Origin: Dehalococcoidia bacterium
GTDB lineage: Bacteria; Chloroflexota; Dehalococcoidia; Dehalococcoidales; Fen-1064
Direction: 5' to 3'
DNA length: 64,000 nucleotides
Assembly (NCBI GenBank): GCA_011170375.1
Contig: DUEV01000007.1
Span: 23,648 to 87,647 of the forward strand
Part shown: one piece after another, positions 9,471-17,666 of the stretch
How positions within the stretch are numbered: position 1 is the first letter of the stretch
How the letters are laid out: each line of letters starts with the position of its first letter
Notes under the pieces: model-generated
What the model was told of the DNA's origin: nothing
The model's database searches: none
What the model saw: the letters and a program-made list of their open reading frames with translations, nothing else
Made by a program: the position numbers and the translations under genes

Positions 9471-10413
9471 GGAAAGGAACGAAGAGCAGGAATTCCTGAA
9501 AGACGTGGACCGATTCCTCAATGGCGAAGAGGTCACTCCCGACGAGGGTACCAATGAGGACACCCGGTCGGCGATAGAGTTCGCACGCAAGCTGACCGAG
9601 CTCCGTGCTGAGCCTTCTCCCGAGTTTCAGGAAAGCCTGAAATCAAAGCTGCTCAGGAAGCTGACCGAGCAAGAGGTAGCTGCCCGCGAAAAGGTAGGGG
9701 CAAACTGGCTGCGTGATTTCATGGACAGGCTCATGCCACAAAGTCCGGTATGGCGTACGGCGGTCGTTACCGTAGCTATCCTCATGGTGGCCACCGGTGT
9801 CATGTGGCGGACGGGGATGTTCACTCCTACTGGGGGCCTTGAAGGAGAGACATTAAACGGCCGTTTCTCAGAGGAGACGTTTGACGACGAATCACAAAAA
9901 TGGAATGGTATGGCAGTGGCCGGGGAGCAAGAAGAGGAGGAAGAGGGCGAAGCTGTCGTTAACATACCGCCATGGCCAGGAGCTGAAGATGATGCATCTA
10001 TCTTCGGTGAAGAACTGCAGCTTGAAATAGAGATAACAGCCATCGAAGCTATAACTAGGCTGGCTGGAGCTGGTTTCACGGCCCCTTATGGTGACGAGGT
10101 TACTCTAACGCTGGTCTTCACGAATACCGGCTCCGAACCAATCACAATAGACATGCCACAGATAACTATTGCGGGTGCCCCCGAAATCGGGATAGTATAT
10201 ACACTATCAGCAGTCGATGATCCGGTTGAACTAATACCCTCCGAGCCCCTTCATATGCTCTTTGTCTGGGAACAACAGGATAGTACAGGTGCCCAGGTTA
10301 CTCCCGGAGTCTATATTTTCAACATAGGCACTATTACCATCACCCGCGGCGATGATACCTTCGAAATCGTGCCACCGTCGGTCGAGGTAACGGTAGTGGA
10401 ACCGCAGCAATAG
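9463..10413 (+). CDS. Putative membrane-bound anti-sigma factor with extracytoplasmic beta domain
   Basis: This 316-residue protein has an acidic/basic cytoplasmic N-terminal region (about 1-95), one transmembrane segment (about 98-116), a strongly acidic linker containing a run of Glu, and a C-terminal extracytoplasmic domain (about 190-316). The last resembles the BsuPI-type fold: ..VTLTLVFTNTGSEPI.. and VTPGVYIF. No zinc-binding HxxxCxxC of the ZAS class is visible in the N-terminal part. The 8-base overlap with the ECF sigma gene strongly suggests it sequesters that factor. The function is inferred from position and topology, not from a conserved anti-sigma motif. Confidence 0.65.
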   Translation: MDKERNEEQEFLKDVDRFLNGEEVTPDEGTNEDTRSAIEFARKLTELRAEPSPEFQESLKSKLLRKLTEQEVAAREKVGANWLRDFMDRLMPQSPVWRTAVVTVAILMVATGVMWRTGMFTPTGGLEGETLNGRFSEETFDDESQKWNGMAVAGEQEEEEEGEAVVNIPPWPGAEDDASIFGEELQLEIEITAIEAITRLAGAGFTAPYGDEVTLTLVFTNTGSEPITIDMPQITIAGAPEIGIVYTLSAVDDPVELIPSEPLHMLFVWEQQDSTGAQVTPGVYIFNIGTITITRGDDTFEIVPPSVEVTVVEPQQ

Positions 10414-10422
10414 AGACAGCAC

Positions 10423-10662
10423 TCATACCGCCGTTCGCCTCTCTTTCAAATTCTCATGTGATCCCATGTGATACTCTAGTTGCTTAAGCGTATATATCAC
10501 TAGAAACAGCACCGAGAGGGTAACGAGATGTGGATTCTGAAATATTTGGGCTGCCTGATTCATGGTCACAGCTTCATCGATATCATCGGACTGGGCCCGG
10601 ATAACGACTATTACCAGAAATACTGCTACCAGCAATACTGCCTGCATTGCGGGAAGACGCAA
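10423..10662 (-). CDS. Possible small two-helix membrane protein
   Basis: An open frame of 79 codons, opposite in strand to its neighbours, encodes two hydrophobic segments (about 8-23 and 46-62) separated by a polar stretch with QSDDIDEA and ended by a basic tail. The start would be TTG at 10662 or ATG at 10647, and neither has a clear SD. It fills the gap between two forward genes exactly, with no competing frame. It could be real or a chance open frame. Confidence 0.35.
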   Translation of the reverse strand: MRLPAMQAVLLVAVFLVIVVIRAQSDDIDEAVTMNQAAQIFQNPHLVTLSVLFLVIYTLKQLEYHMGSHENLKERRTAV

Positions 10663-10701
10663 GGTAGAGTCATCAGCTAAGGCCAGGACGCAGGGAGGAA
10701 C

Positions 10702-11148
10702 ATGATGAAAACGAAATTGACTCTAGTAGGTCTGCTGGCCGTAGCCTCTATAACAGTAACATTACTGGCTCTTTCTGCTGGTGGCATCAACCCAGCGGCA
10801 GCCGAAGGTGAAACAGGGCAAATCGATCTTGATGCTTCGCATGATGGACAGGAGATTGAGGTTGCTGCTGGGACATTGCTGGTAATCACTCTCGAGTCCA
10901 ATCCTACCACCGGCTTCGGGTGGCAGCTGTCCGAGCCTATTGATGAAGGTCTCATAGCCTTAATCGAGAGCCGTTATCAGCCATGCGAAAACGCCGAGCA
11001 AGGCACGGTCGGCGCTGGTGGTAGCGAGGTCTGGACCTTTGAAACCCTTGCCACCGGGGTGGCCACAATATCCATGGAGTATAGCCGGCCCTGGGAAGGC
11101 GGCGAAAAGGCTGTCCAGACATTCGAAATTACCGTAATTATTAATTAG
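10702..11148 (+). CDS. Chagasin-like (MEROPS I42) cysteine protease inhibitor, exported
   Basis: This 148-residue protein has a signal peptide (about 1-35, cleavage after AAA or nearby) and an I42-type immunoglobulin-like domain. All three inhibitory loops are recognisable: NPTTGFGW at residues 67-74, a GAGGSEVWTF loop and an SRPWE loop near the C terminus. Family members block papain-like cysteine proteases. The SD GGGAGGA precedes adjacent ATG codons at 10702 and 10705. A second, lipidated member is at 35768-36193, so the organism deploys more than one. Confidence 0.82.
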   Translation: MMKTKLTLVGLLAVASITVTLLALSAGGINPAAAEGETGQIDLDASHDGQEIEVAAGTLLVITLESNPTTGFGWQLSEPIDEGLIALIESRYQPCENAEQGTVGAGGSEVWTFETLATGVATISMEYSRPWEGGEKAVQTFEITVIIN

Positions 11149-11181
11149 GTACAATAGAAGATAACCAAAGGGTCATTCGGG

Positions 11182-11215
11182 AAAAAGGTCGGGGAGGAGT
11201 CCTCGACCTTATCCT
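11182..11215 (-). terminator. Terminator between convergent genes 10702 and 11209
   Basis: AAGGTC (11185-11190) pairs with GACCTT (11205-11210) around a GC-rich inner stem. On the minus strand the hairpin is followed by TTTTT. The stem overlaps the stop codon of the MFS gene. It could also slow transcription from the other side. Confidence 0.6.
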
Positions 11216-12471
11216 TTATAAGAACGGGCAGGGGACATCAGCAGCATGGCAATCAGAGCAACCACGGGAACGGCCGACATCAGGAACCACATATCCTGGT
11301 AGCTTCCCCAGTTATCATATGCCCATCCTGCTAGGGCAGGACCACCGATACTACCAACCATGCCGGCCCCTATGATAATCCCAAAGATAGTGCCAAAACT
11401 GCTCCTGCCAAAGTACTCCTGCACCAGCGCTGGCCGCATCACGTTGATGCCACCATAGCCGATGCCGAAAAGAACAAGAAACGGAATCAGTATCCAGGCA
11501 CCTGTAATCCCAGTGAGGGCGAAGCAAAGAAGCCCGAGACCCATCATGCCAAAACCCACCACCGATACCAGCTTCCGGCTAGCCCTATCGGCAAACCAGC
11601 CAAAACCAAGTCGCCCCGCGATACTGGCCAGCGGGACAGCCATCGCCACTTGGCTGGAAGTTGAGCGAGCGACATCGATGCTGCTCAGATAGGGCATCAC
11701 GTGGGTGATAACGGCAGTCACCAGCATAACGTGACAGGCTGACGCCAGGGCGATGCTCCAGAAGGAACCGCTCCTTAAGGCTTGCCGGGCACTGACATCT
11801 TCTTCGGTAGTCACCAGGGGGACAGAAGCCAGACCATCATTAACTGCAATTACATCCACCGTTGGCTCACCGTCTGGTTGCTGGCCATACTGTTCTGGCT
11901 TGTGTCGAAACAGGAGTGACAACGGTAGTACCAGTACCAGCATACCCAAGGCAAGTATGATAATCGCGACACGCCAATCATAAGCCTCGATCAATCCGAC
12001 AATGGCCGGCACCATCAGACCACCTAGGCCGAATCCACTTACCGCTATCCCGGTAGCGATGCCGACTCTTCTCCGAAACCAGTTGGCAACAGCTGTCAGC
12101 AATACCGTCATTGTGCAGGTACTTATGCCGATGGCTATTAGCGCAAAAGCAGCATAGAACATGCCCAGAGAATTGGTCCGACCGAGCAGAAATAGGCCCA
12201 GAGCGGCCAGAATTCCTCCGCCAAATATCAGTCGGCGTGGTCCCCAGCGGTCAGTTATTATCCCGACCAATGGGGCAAGCAGACCCATCTCGACACCACG
12301 GAGTGATGCTGCCAGCGATATCTGGGTGTAGCTCCAGCCGATTTCATCGGCTATCGGTTCAAAAATCGCCGTGAATCCATAGAACACCCCACCGCCAACA
12401 TACATCGCAATGAGGAGAGAGGCACCGACCAGCCACCAGCCGTAGAAAACAGTGGTAAACCGACCCTTCAT
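11209..12471 (-). CDS. MFS transporter (OFA/monocarboxylate-porter type)
   Basis: This 420-residue membrane protein has about 12 hydrophobic segments, the loop 2-3 motif DRWGPRRL, a central hydrophilic loop around residues 195-235 and the N-terminal FYGWWLVGASL typical of oxalate/formate antiporter-like and monocarboxylate-porter-like carriers. It probably moves a small carboxylate across the cytoplasmic membrane by proton or anion coupling. It stands alone, with a terminator at its 3' end and about 260 bases upstream before dapF on the other strand. Confidence 0.85.
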   Translation of the reverse strand: MKGRFTTVFYGWWLVGASLLIAMYVGGGVFYGFTAIFEPIADEIGWSYTQISLAASLRGVEMGLLAPLVGIITDRWGPRRLIFGGGILAALGLFLLGRTNSLGMFYAAFALIAIGISTCTMTVLLTAVANWFRRRVGIATGIAVSGFGLGGLMVPAIVGLIEAYDWRVAIIILALGMLVLVLPLSLLFRHKPEQYGQQPDGEPTVDVIAVNDGLASVPLVTTEEDVSARQALRSGSFWSIALASACHVMLVTAVITHVMPYLSSIDVARSTSSQVAMAVPLASIAGRLGFGWFADRASRKLVSVVGFGMMGLGLLCFALTGITGAWILIPFLVLFGIGYGGINVMRPALVQEYFGRSSFGTIFGIIIGAGMVGSIGGPALAGWAYDNWGSYQDMWFLMSAVPVVALIAMLLMSPARSYKG

Positions 12472-12639
12472 AGACGGCTACTCACCCCACAGTGAGCACT
12501 TCTGAGAAGGGGAGACAATACCGGCAAAAACAACAACCCCTCACTGCATAATTTTGAGCTTGGCATCCACCTACTATACCCTGTATTCTATCTCAGCACA
12601 ACTGCTCCTGCTACGCTGGTATTGGGAATACTCCTTTGA

Positions 12640-12645
12640 TATAAT
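12640..12645 (+). promoter_or_regulatory. Possible -10 element upstream of dapF
   Basis: A perfect TATAAT lies about 90 bases before the dapF start, but no good -35 box is found at normal distance. A 30-codon frame starting inside it (ATG 12644) runs into dapF with an ATGA overlap, so this could be a short upstream coding region instead. Confidence 0.3.
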
Positions 12646-12732
12646 GACAGCGACAAGAGAGTATGGTCTGCTGTCAATCTTGAGTTTCATTGTAGGCGTG
12701 ATAATTCTGGGTCTTTCTGGACGTGAGGAGTC

Positions 12733-13590
12733 ATGAGATTCGTTAAAATGCAAGGTGCCGGCAATGATTTTGTCTTACTCGAAGCCACAAACGGCCAGCA
12801 CAACTGGTCACAACTGGCAACGGCAATGTGCGACCGCCACTACGGTATCGGTGCCGACGGTCTGCTGGTACTATTGCCCTCGGACAAGGCGGATTTCTGT
12901 ATGCGTATCTTCAACGCCGACGGCTCTGAGTCTAACGCCTGTGGTAACGGCCTTAGGTGCATCGTCAAACACTACCTTGACGGGATGCCAGATGATACCG
13001 CAGTCGGAGAGATTATGGTAGAGACCGGGGCTGGCATCAGACGGGCCAGAATATATCATACCAGCGGCAAGATAGCCCAGATTCAGACTGGCATGGGACA
13101 GCCAGGAGTCGGCCGGGATAATGTTTTGGTATCACCGGCGACTGAGTCGGGAGAGCTATTTGACATAAAGTCCAAGATGGATTACTCTCTTAATATATCC
13201 GGAGCCAAACTCGAGTTTTTCCTGGTGTCGATAGGTAATCCGCACGCCGTCTGTTTCCTGAAAGAGCCGGTTGGTGATTTTCCGCTATTAAAGTTTGGAC
13301 CACAAGTGGAACGCCACAAGGCATTCCCGGAAGGCGTCAATTTTGAAATCGCCAACATTAAGGATAGGGGACTGATTGAAGCCCGTGTCTGGGAGCGAGG
13401 CGTCGGTGAAACCTTGGCCTGTGGCAGTGGTGCCTGTGCCATCAGTGTGGCAGCTCAATTACTGGGATACGTTGATAGACAAGTCGACGTGAAGCTACCG
13501 GGGGGAATACTCAACGTCGAATGGGATGGGACAGGCGAGATATTCCTCAGCGGCCCTGCTGAGACGGTCTTTATCGGTGATTGGCCCTAG
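12733..13590 (+). CDS. dapF: Diaminopimelate epimerase
   Basis: This 285-residue enzyme converts LL- to meso-diaminopimelate for lysine and peptidoglycan synthesis. Both catalytic cysteines are in their motifs: SNACGNG (Cys 70) and ETLACGSGAC (Cys about 230). MQGAGNDF at the N terminus and GNPHAV in the middle are also present. Length is typical. It is followed 62 bases later by dapL, the enzyme that makes its substrate, so the two form a lysine-branch pair. Confidence 0.95.
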   Translation: MRFVKMQGAGNDFVLLEATNGQHNWSQLATAMCDRHYGIGADGLLVLLPSDKADFCMRIFNADGSESNACGNGLRCIVKHYLDGMPDDTAVGEIMVETGAGIRRARIYHTSGKIAQIQTGMGQPGVGRDNVLVSPATESGELFDIKSKMDYSLNISGAKLEFFLVSIGNPHAVCFLKEPVGDFPLLKFGPQVERHKAFPEGVNFEIANIKDRGLIEARVWERGVGETLACGSGACAISVAAQLLGYVDRQVDVKLPGGILNVEWDGTGEIFLSGPAETVFIGDWP

Positions 13591-13652
13591 CTATTTTCTG
13601 AATGAAGGCATGCGGGAATAATGCGGAATGAAATGTGAAGGATATTATTATC

Positions 13653-14846
13653 ATGAAAATGTCGAAGAGGGTAGAGAAACTTCCACCTTATCTCTTCGTG
13701 GAAATAAATGAGAAGATTGCCGAGAAGAAAGCCAGGGGTGAAGACGTCGTCAGTTTTGCCATCGGTGACCCGGATATCCCAACGCCATCTCACATAATCG
13801 ACCGCCTATGCGAGGCAGCCCGGCAACCCGAGAACCACCGCTATCCGAATCCCGTAGCGGAAGGACTGTTGGGACTCCGCAAAGCAATCTCTGATTGGTA
13901 CCAGCAGCGCTTTGGCGTGTCCCTCGACCCCGACACGGAGGTGTTACCACTTATCGGTTCAAAAGAGGGTATTGGTCACATGGCATTTTGCTTTGTTGAC
14001 CCCGGGGATATCGTACTGGTGCCGGACCCTGGCTACCCGGTATATTCGGTAGGTGCGCTTCTGACCGGAGGGCATCCATATTACATGCCACTCCTCGATA
14101 GGAATGGTTTCCTACCCGAACTGGATAAGATACCCGAGAACATCTTAAGAAAGACCACCCTGATGTGGCTCAACTACCCGAATAACCCCACCAGTGCTGT
14201 GGCGGACTTAGATTTCTTCGAGAGAGCAGTTGACTTGGCCCAAAAAAACAACATTCTGGTGTGTCATGATGGACCATATTCCGAGGTAGCTTACGACGGT
14301 TACAAACCGGTCAGCTTCGTGCAAGTGAAGGATGCCAAGGAAGTGGGTGTGGAGTTCCATTCGTTTTCCAAAAGCTACAACATGACCGGCTGGCGGATCG
14401 GGATGGCAGTAGGGAATTCCATCATGATTGATGCCCTGAAGAGGCTCAAATCAAACCTGGACTCAGGTATTCCCCAGGCTATCCAGTATGCTGCGATTGA
14501 GGCCCTGACCGGTCCGCAGGACTGCATCGACGAGCATAACGCCCTATATCAGAGACGGCGTGATCTGGTGGTTGAGGTACTTAACGGCATGGGTCTCGAG
14601 GTTAGACCACCACAGGCCAGCCTGTACATTTGGGCCAAAGTCCCAAACGGCTACACATCCGTAGAGTTCGCCAACGACCTGCTGGAGAAGGTGAGTGTGG
14701 TGGTAACACCCGGCATCAGATATGGCAGGCACGGCGAAGGCTACGTCAGGCTCTCATTAACACTTAATGACGCCAGTCTCGTCAAAGGCCTTTCACGCCT
14801 GGCGGAGTGGCGTGATAGCAAAAACCGTTTCAAGTCCAAGGTTTAG
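13653..14846 (+). CDS. dapL: LL-diaminopimelate aminotransferase
   Basis: This class I PLP aminotransferase of about 397 residues has [11 protein letters not shown], the PGYPVY and NYPNNPTSA segments, [12 protein letters not shown] with the PLP lysine near residue 239, and a late arginine segment. Adjacent dapF supports assignment to the DapL route, which converts tetrahydrodipicolinate directly to LL-diaminopimelate with glutamate as donor and bypasses acyl intermediates. This variant is known in Dehalococcoidia, cyanobacteria and some anaerobes. A GTG at 13635 would add six residues; ATG at 13653 has AAGGA upstream and is preferred. Confidence 0.9.
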   Translation: MKMSKRVEKLPPYLFVEINEKIAEKKARGEDVVSFAIGDPDIPTPSHIIDRLCEAARQPENHRYPNPVAEGLLGLRKAISDWYQQRFGVSLDPDTEVLPLIGSKEGIGHMAFCFVDPGDIVLVPDPGYPVYSVGALLTGGHPYYMPLLDRNGFLPELDKIPENILRKTTLMWLNYPNNPTSAVADLDFFERAVDLAQKNNILVCHDGPYSEVAYDGYKPVSFVQVKDAKEVGVEFHSFSKSYNMTGWRIGMAVGNSIMIDALKRLKSNLDSGIPQAIQYAAIEALTGPQDCIDEHNALYQRRRDLVVEVLNGMGLEVRPPQASLYIWAKVPNGYTSVEFANDLLEKVSVVVTPGIRYGRHGEGYVRLSLTLNDASLVKGLSRLAEWRDSKNRFKSKV

Positions 14847-14847
14847 C

Positions 14848-14890
14848 CATATATAATCCATATATAATCATATATAATCCATATATAATA
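14848..14890 (+). repeat. AT-rich tandem repeat between dapL and hflX
   Basis: Four imperfect copies of CATATATAAT(C) follow the dapL stop directly. Each contains a TATAAT-like hexamer, so the tract could act as a cluster of -10 elements for hflX or simply be a slipped repeat. Confidence 0.6.
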
Positions 14891-14966
14891 ATGTAGGTAA
14901 AATAACAGGGAGGTACCCGACACAACGAAAGGAACCGTTGCTACAAAGACATCCTCAGAACGGGCT

Positions 14967-16088
14967 ATGCTGGTGGCAGTGGCCTCAAAGGTGAGTGCTG
15001 ACATCGTCTCCCCCGAGGACTCTTTAGACGAACTGGCCCGGCTTACTGCTAGTGCCGGTGCCGAGGTGGTGGGCAAAGTTATTCAATCACTGCCGGTGCC
15101 ATCGAAGGCATATTACATCGGTAAGGGAAAGCTTAACGAACTTATCACCCTCAGAGAAAGCACCAGCTACGATGTTGTTATTTTCGATGACGAGCTCTCA
15201 CCACTGCAACAACGCAATCTCGAGGACGCCCTCAAGGTCAAGGTGCTCGACCGTGTTGCTCTCATCCTCGACGTATTTGGGCGGCGGGCCCAGACCCGTG
15301 AAGGCCAGCTCCAGGTAGAGTTGGCCCAGCACCAGTACCTCTCTCCACGCCTTGCCGGGCAATGGAGCCATTTAGAAAGGCTTGGGGGTGGCATTGGGAC
15401 ACGTGGGCCGGGTGAGTCACAGCTCGAGACGGACAGGCGTCTTATCCAGCGCCGTATCCACCGCCTCAAACAGCAAATCGAGAAGGTACGAAAACAGCGG
15501 ATGCTTTACCGCCAGCGACGGAGAAAGAGCGGCATCCCGATAGTCTCTCTGATAGGCTACACCAATGCCGGTAAAAGTACGCTACTCAATGCCCTCAGCC
15601 AGGCCAACGTCGCCAGTGAGGACCGACTCTTTACCACTCTTGACCCGACCACGAGGCGAGTCTTTCTCCCCGATAGAAGCACTGTCCTGCTCAGTGACAC
15701 GGTCGGCTTTATCAGAAAGTTACCACCAGCCATCATCAGTGCCTTCAGGGCGACCCTTGAAGAACTGACCGAAGCCAGCTTATTGCTCCACGTGGTAGAC
15801 CTTACTTCACATAATGCTGCCGAGGAATGTCAGACTGTTGAAGGCATCCTCAGCGACCTCAGTCTGTTGGAAAAACCAAGACTCACAGCTCTGAACAAGA
15901 TAGACCTCCTCCTCGACAATAGCCGGCCCTGGACTGAAGAGGAAGCCCTTGAATACCTCTCCGATCGTGAAGAAACCACCAGTGAGGACACAGTGCTCGT
16001 TTCATCTACACGGAAGTGGGGCCTTTCAAGTCTCCTGGAAGTTATAAGCAAAACTCTCAGCCAGCCCGCCGCATCGGCTCACGGATAG
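14967..16088 (+). CDS. hflX: GTPase HflX
   Basis: This protein of at least 373 residues has the HflX N-terminal domain (with YYIGKGKLNEL and DDELSPLQQRNLE), the glycine-rich GGGIGTRGPGESQLE linker and a GTPase domain with GYTNAGKST, DTVGFI and NKIDLL. HflX binds the 50S ribosomal subunit and rescues stalled or stressed ribosomes. The listed ATG is probably not the true start. The homologous N terminus seems to extend upstream (..TSSERA before MLVAVAS), and an SD, GGGAGGT, lies at 14908-14914. No ATG, GTG or TTG is in frame between them; ACG at 14925 is the only near-cognate codon. Confidence 0.92.
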   Translation: MLVAVASKVSADIVSPEDSLDELARLTASAGAEVVGKVIQSLPVPSKAYYIGKGKLNELITLRESTSYDVVIFDDELSPLQQRNLEDALKVKVLDRVALILDVFGRRAQTREGQLQVELAQHQYLSPRLAGQWSHLERLGGGIGTRGPGESQLETDRRLIQRRIHRLKQQIEKVRKQRMLYRQRRRKSGIPIVSLIGYTNAGKSTLLNALSQANVASEDRLFTTLDPTTRRVFLPDRSTVLLSDTVGFIRKLPPAIISAFRATLEELTEASLLLHVVDLTSHNAAEECQTVEGILSDLSLLEKPRLTALNKIDLLLDNSRPWTEEEALEYLSDREETTSEDTVLVSSTRKWGLSSLLEVISKTLSQPAASAHG

Positions 16089-16177
16089 TTCCTTATCCCA
16101 TAACTACCACAAGGCGGTTTTTACACAAACAATTTCCGCTACCATATGCTATAATTCTCGCCATAGGAGGTGGTGCT

Positions 16178-16375
16178 ATGATTAACAAGCGCGCCAATGA
16201 ACTGATGGTTGTTTCACTTTCTGCTGCTACATTTGCTGACCTGGAGGATGTAGTGAACGACTGGTTAAGAGACCAGGGAAACCATGTCATTGTACACGAT
16301 ATTTCTTTCGAGTATATGTCTGCCAAGCGAGCCGAGTACACCGCCTGGGTAACAGTCACTCACGAGACCAAATAA
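16178..16375 (+). CDS. Small conserved-looking protein, function unknown
   Basis: This 65-residue soluble protein starts at an ATG with an excellent SD (AGGAGG, seven bases away). A TATAAT-like hexamer lies about 25 bases upstream of that start. The sequence mixes beta and helix (LMVVSLSAATFADLEDVV..) and ends AWVTVTHETK. I do not recognise the family. It lies about 90 bases after hflX and is followed by a long AT-rich gap. Confidence 0.65.
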   Translation: MINKRANELMVVSLSAATFADLEDVVNDWLRDQGNHVIVHDISFEYMSAKRAEYTAWVTVTHETK

Positions 16376-17047
16376 TTACCCATTTCTAACACCCCTAAAA
16401 ATGACGCTCTGAGAGCCAAATCTAGGCCCCTTAAATCATTTTTTAGTGTCTAGATATCCCTCTGGTCACGTTCTCGTTGATTTGGTTGATTATTATTGAT
16501 GTGATAATCGCATCAGATTAAAATATGGACTGCTACCTCCCCCAGTTCCCCGTTAATCCACCTCGCTACCAAGCTTAACATAATTATTGGCTGCTTCTTC
16601 TACTTATTCTTTCAGTACCTTTCAAAAATCATACCAAGCAACCGCAGTTACTTTAATACCACCTCATGCCTCTATATATATCTATAAGACACCATGATCC
16701 GTAACAGGAATTCAAGGAGTAGTCCAGCTATCGGATTTTTGTCCTTATAATGTCACCAATAGTTCAGAGTGATGTTGTTAATTAAAAATTTCATAGAGAT
16801 CTGCTTTTGTTTTGACCACACAGTAGGTACTAACCAACCGGTTGGCCTAGCTATTATGTGAATGAAAAGGGCATGCGTTATTAAGGGGCGCACAATATAT
16901 GTTATGTAGTATTGTAGTAACAGAATGAGATTACCATTCCCCTACGTATGGATATTTTTGCTAATTATTAAAATTATCGAATCTAACATCTATCAAACAT
17001 GAAGTAACATTAAATAATTAAGACAATAATCATTTTTTTGCAGACGT
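16376..17047. other. AT-rich intergenic stretch without a gene
   Basis: About 670 bases contain no convincing coding frame. The base composition is clearly more AT-rich than the flanking metabolic genes. The block at 16842-16877 (TTGGCCTAGCTATT..TGAATGAA..GGCATGCG) closely resembles the dapF 3' end at 13582-13613. Otherwise I see nothing that can be named. Confidence 0.5.
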
Positions 17048-17404
17048 TTATCCCATTTTATGTAATTTTTCATATTGTGCGATTTTCTGTATATCTTGTG
17101 CTAACTTGCATAGGTAGCCAATAGCCCTTGCTTGGCGAGCCGTACTCTTACCAGTAATGAGATCATTTATAGCTTTTTCCAATACCCCTTGTATATCATT
17201 ATATGTCACAATTTTATATATATTAGAGTTTTCATTCTGGTTTTTGCGTCGATTGCGGCCGCCTGTCCTACGAGCCTCTAGCCTCTGAACTTTCATTTCA
17301 GGATTATGCCAAAAGCATAATGATGATCCAGTTATGGCGTATGCCTGGCATCCAGTGCCGTCTGTTTTTATCTTTTTACACCGCGTAGCAAATTGACTAT
17401 TCAT
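17048..17404 (-). CDS. Small Cys/His-motif protein of phage-associated type
   Basis: This 118-residue protein has an N-terminal motif C-x10-C-x10-C-x2-H (CKKIKTDGTGCQAYAI..LCFWH), a likely zinc-binding knuckle seen in small proteins carried by phages and mobile elements. A basic linker (RRTGGRNRRKNQ) and a helical C-terminal half follow. Such proteins are found beside terminase or transposase genes, but none is here. The surrounding DNA is AT-rich, consistent with transfer. The SD is weak. The function is unknown. Confidence 0.55.
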   Translation of the reverse strand: MNSQFATRCKKIKTDGTGCQAYAITGSSLCFWHNPEMKVQRLEARRTGGRNRRKNQNENSNIYKIVTYNDIQGVLEKAINDLITGKSTARQARAIGYLCKLAQDIQKIAQYEKLHKMG

Positions 17405-17439
17405 CTTTTTTTTATATTAGCAATAGTAATATTTACTAA

Positions 17440-17486
17440 CCTTCCAAAAAAGCAAAAGGGAGGACCGACCATTGCGTGTCCTCCCG
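17440..17486 (-). terminator. Terminator-like hairpin upstream of the 17048 gene
   Basis: On the minus strand GGGAGGAC (17485-17478) pairs perfectly with GTCCTCCC (17465-17458) and is followed by TTTTGCTTTTTT. It lies 36 bases before the start of the 17048 gene, so it either ends upstream transcription or acts as an attenuator for that gene. Confidence 0.6.
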
Positions 17487-17605
17487 TTCCTCTAGTATAT
17501 TTTATCAAAAATAATAACAAATTGTCAAGGATTAACCTTATTGTTATGTCAACTATAATACAATTCTGAATACATTTGATTGATCACTAATATACTGTAC
17601 AATGA

Positions 17606-17640
17606 TGGAAAAGGGAAGGAGCCCCCGAAGAGGCTCCTTA
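17606..17640 (-). terminator. Terminator of the beta-helix surface protein gene
   Basis: AAGGAGCC/GGCTCCTT (17616-17623 with 17632-17639) forms an 8-bp stem about 30 bases after the stop codon. On the minus strand a CCCTTTTCC tract follows. Confidence 0.65.
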
Positions 17641-17666
17641 GTCATTACTGAGTTCCTAAAATATGA

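Noticed and set aside
12554..12736. 60-residue frame before dapF
   Set aside because: It starts at TTG without SD and its first half is not protein-like; it overlaps dapF by ATGA. Only the last 30 codons could be a leader peptide, so it was kept only as a note on the promoter entry.
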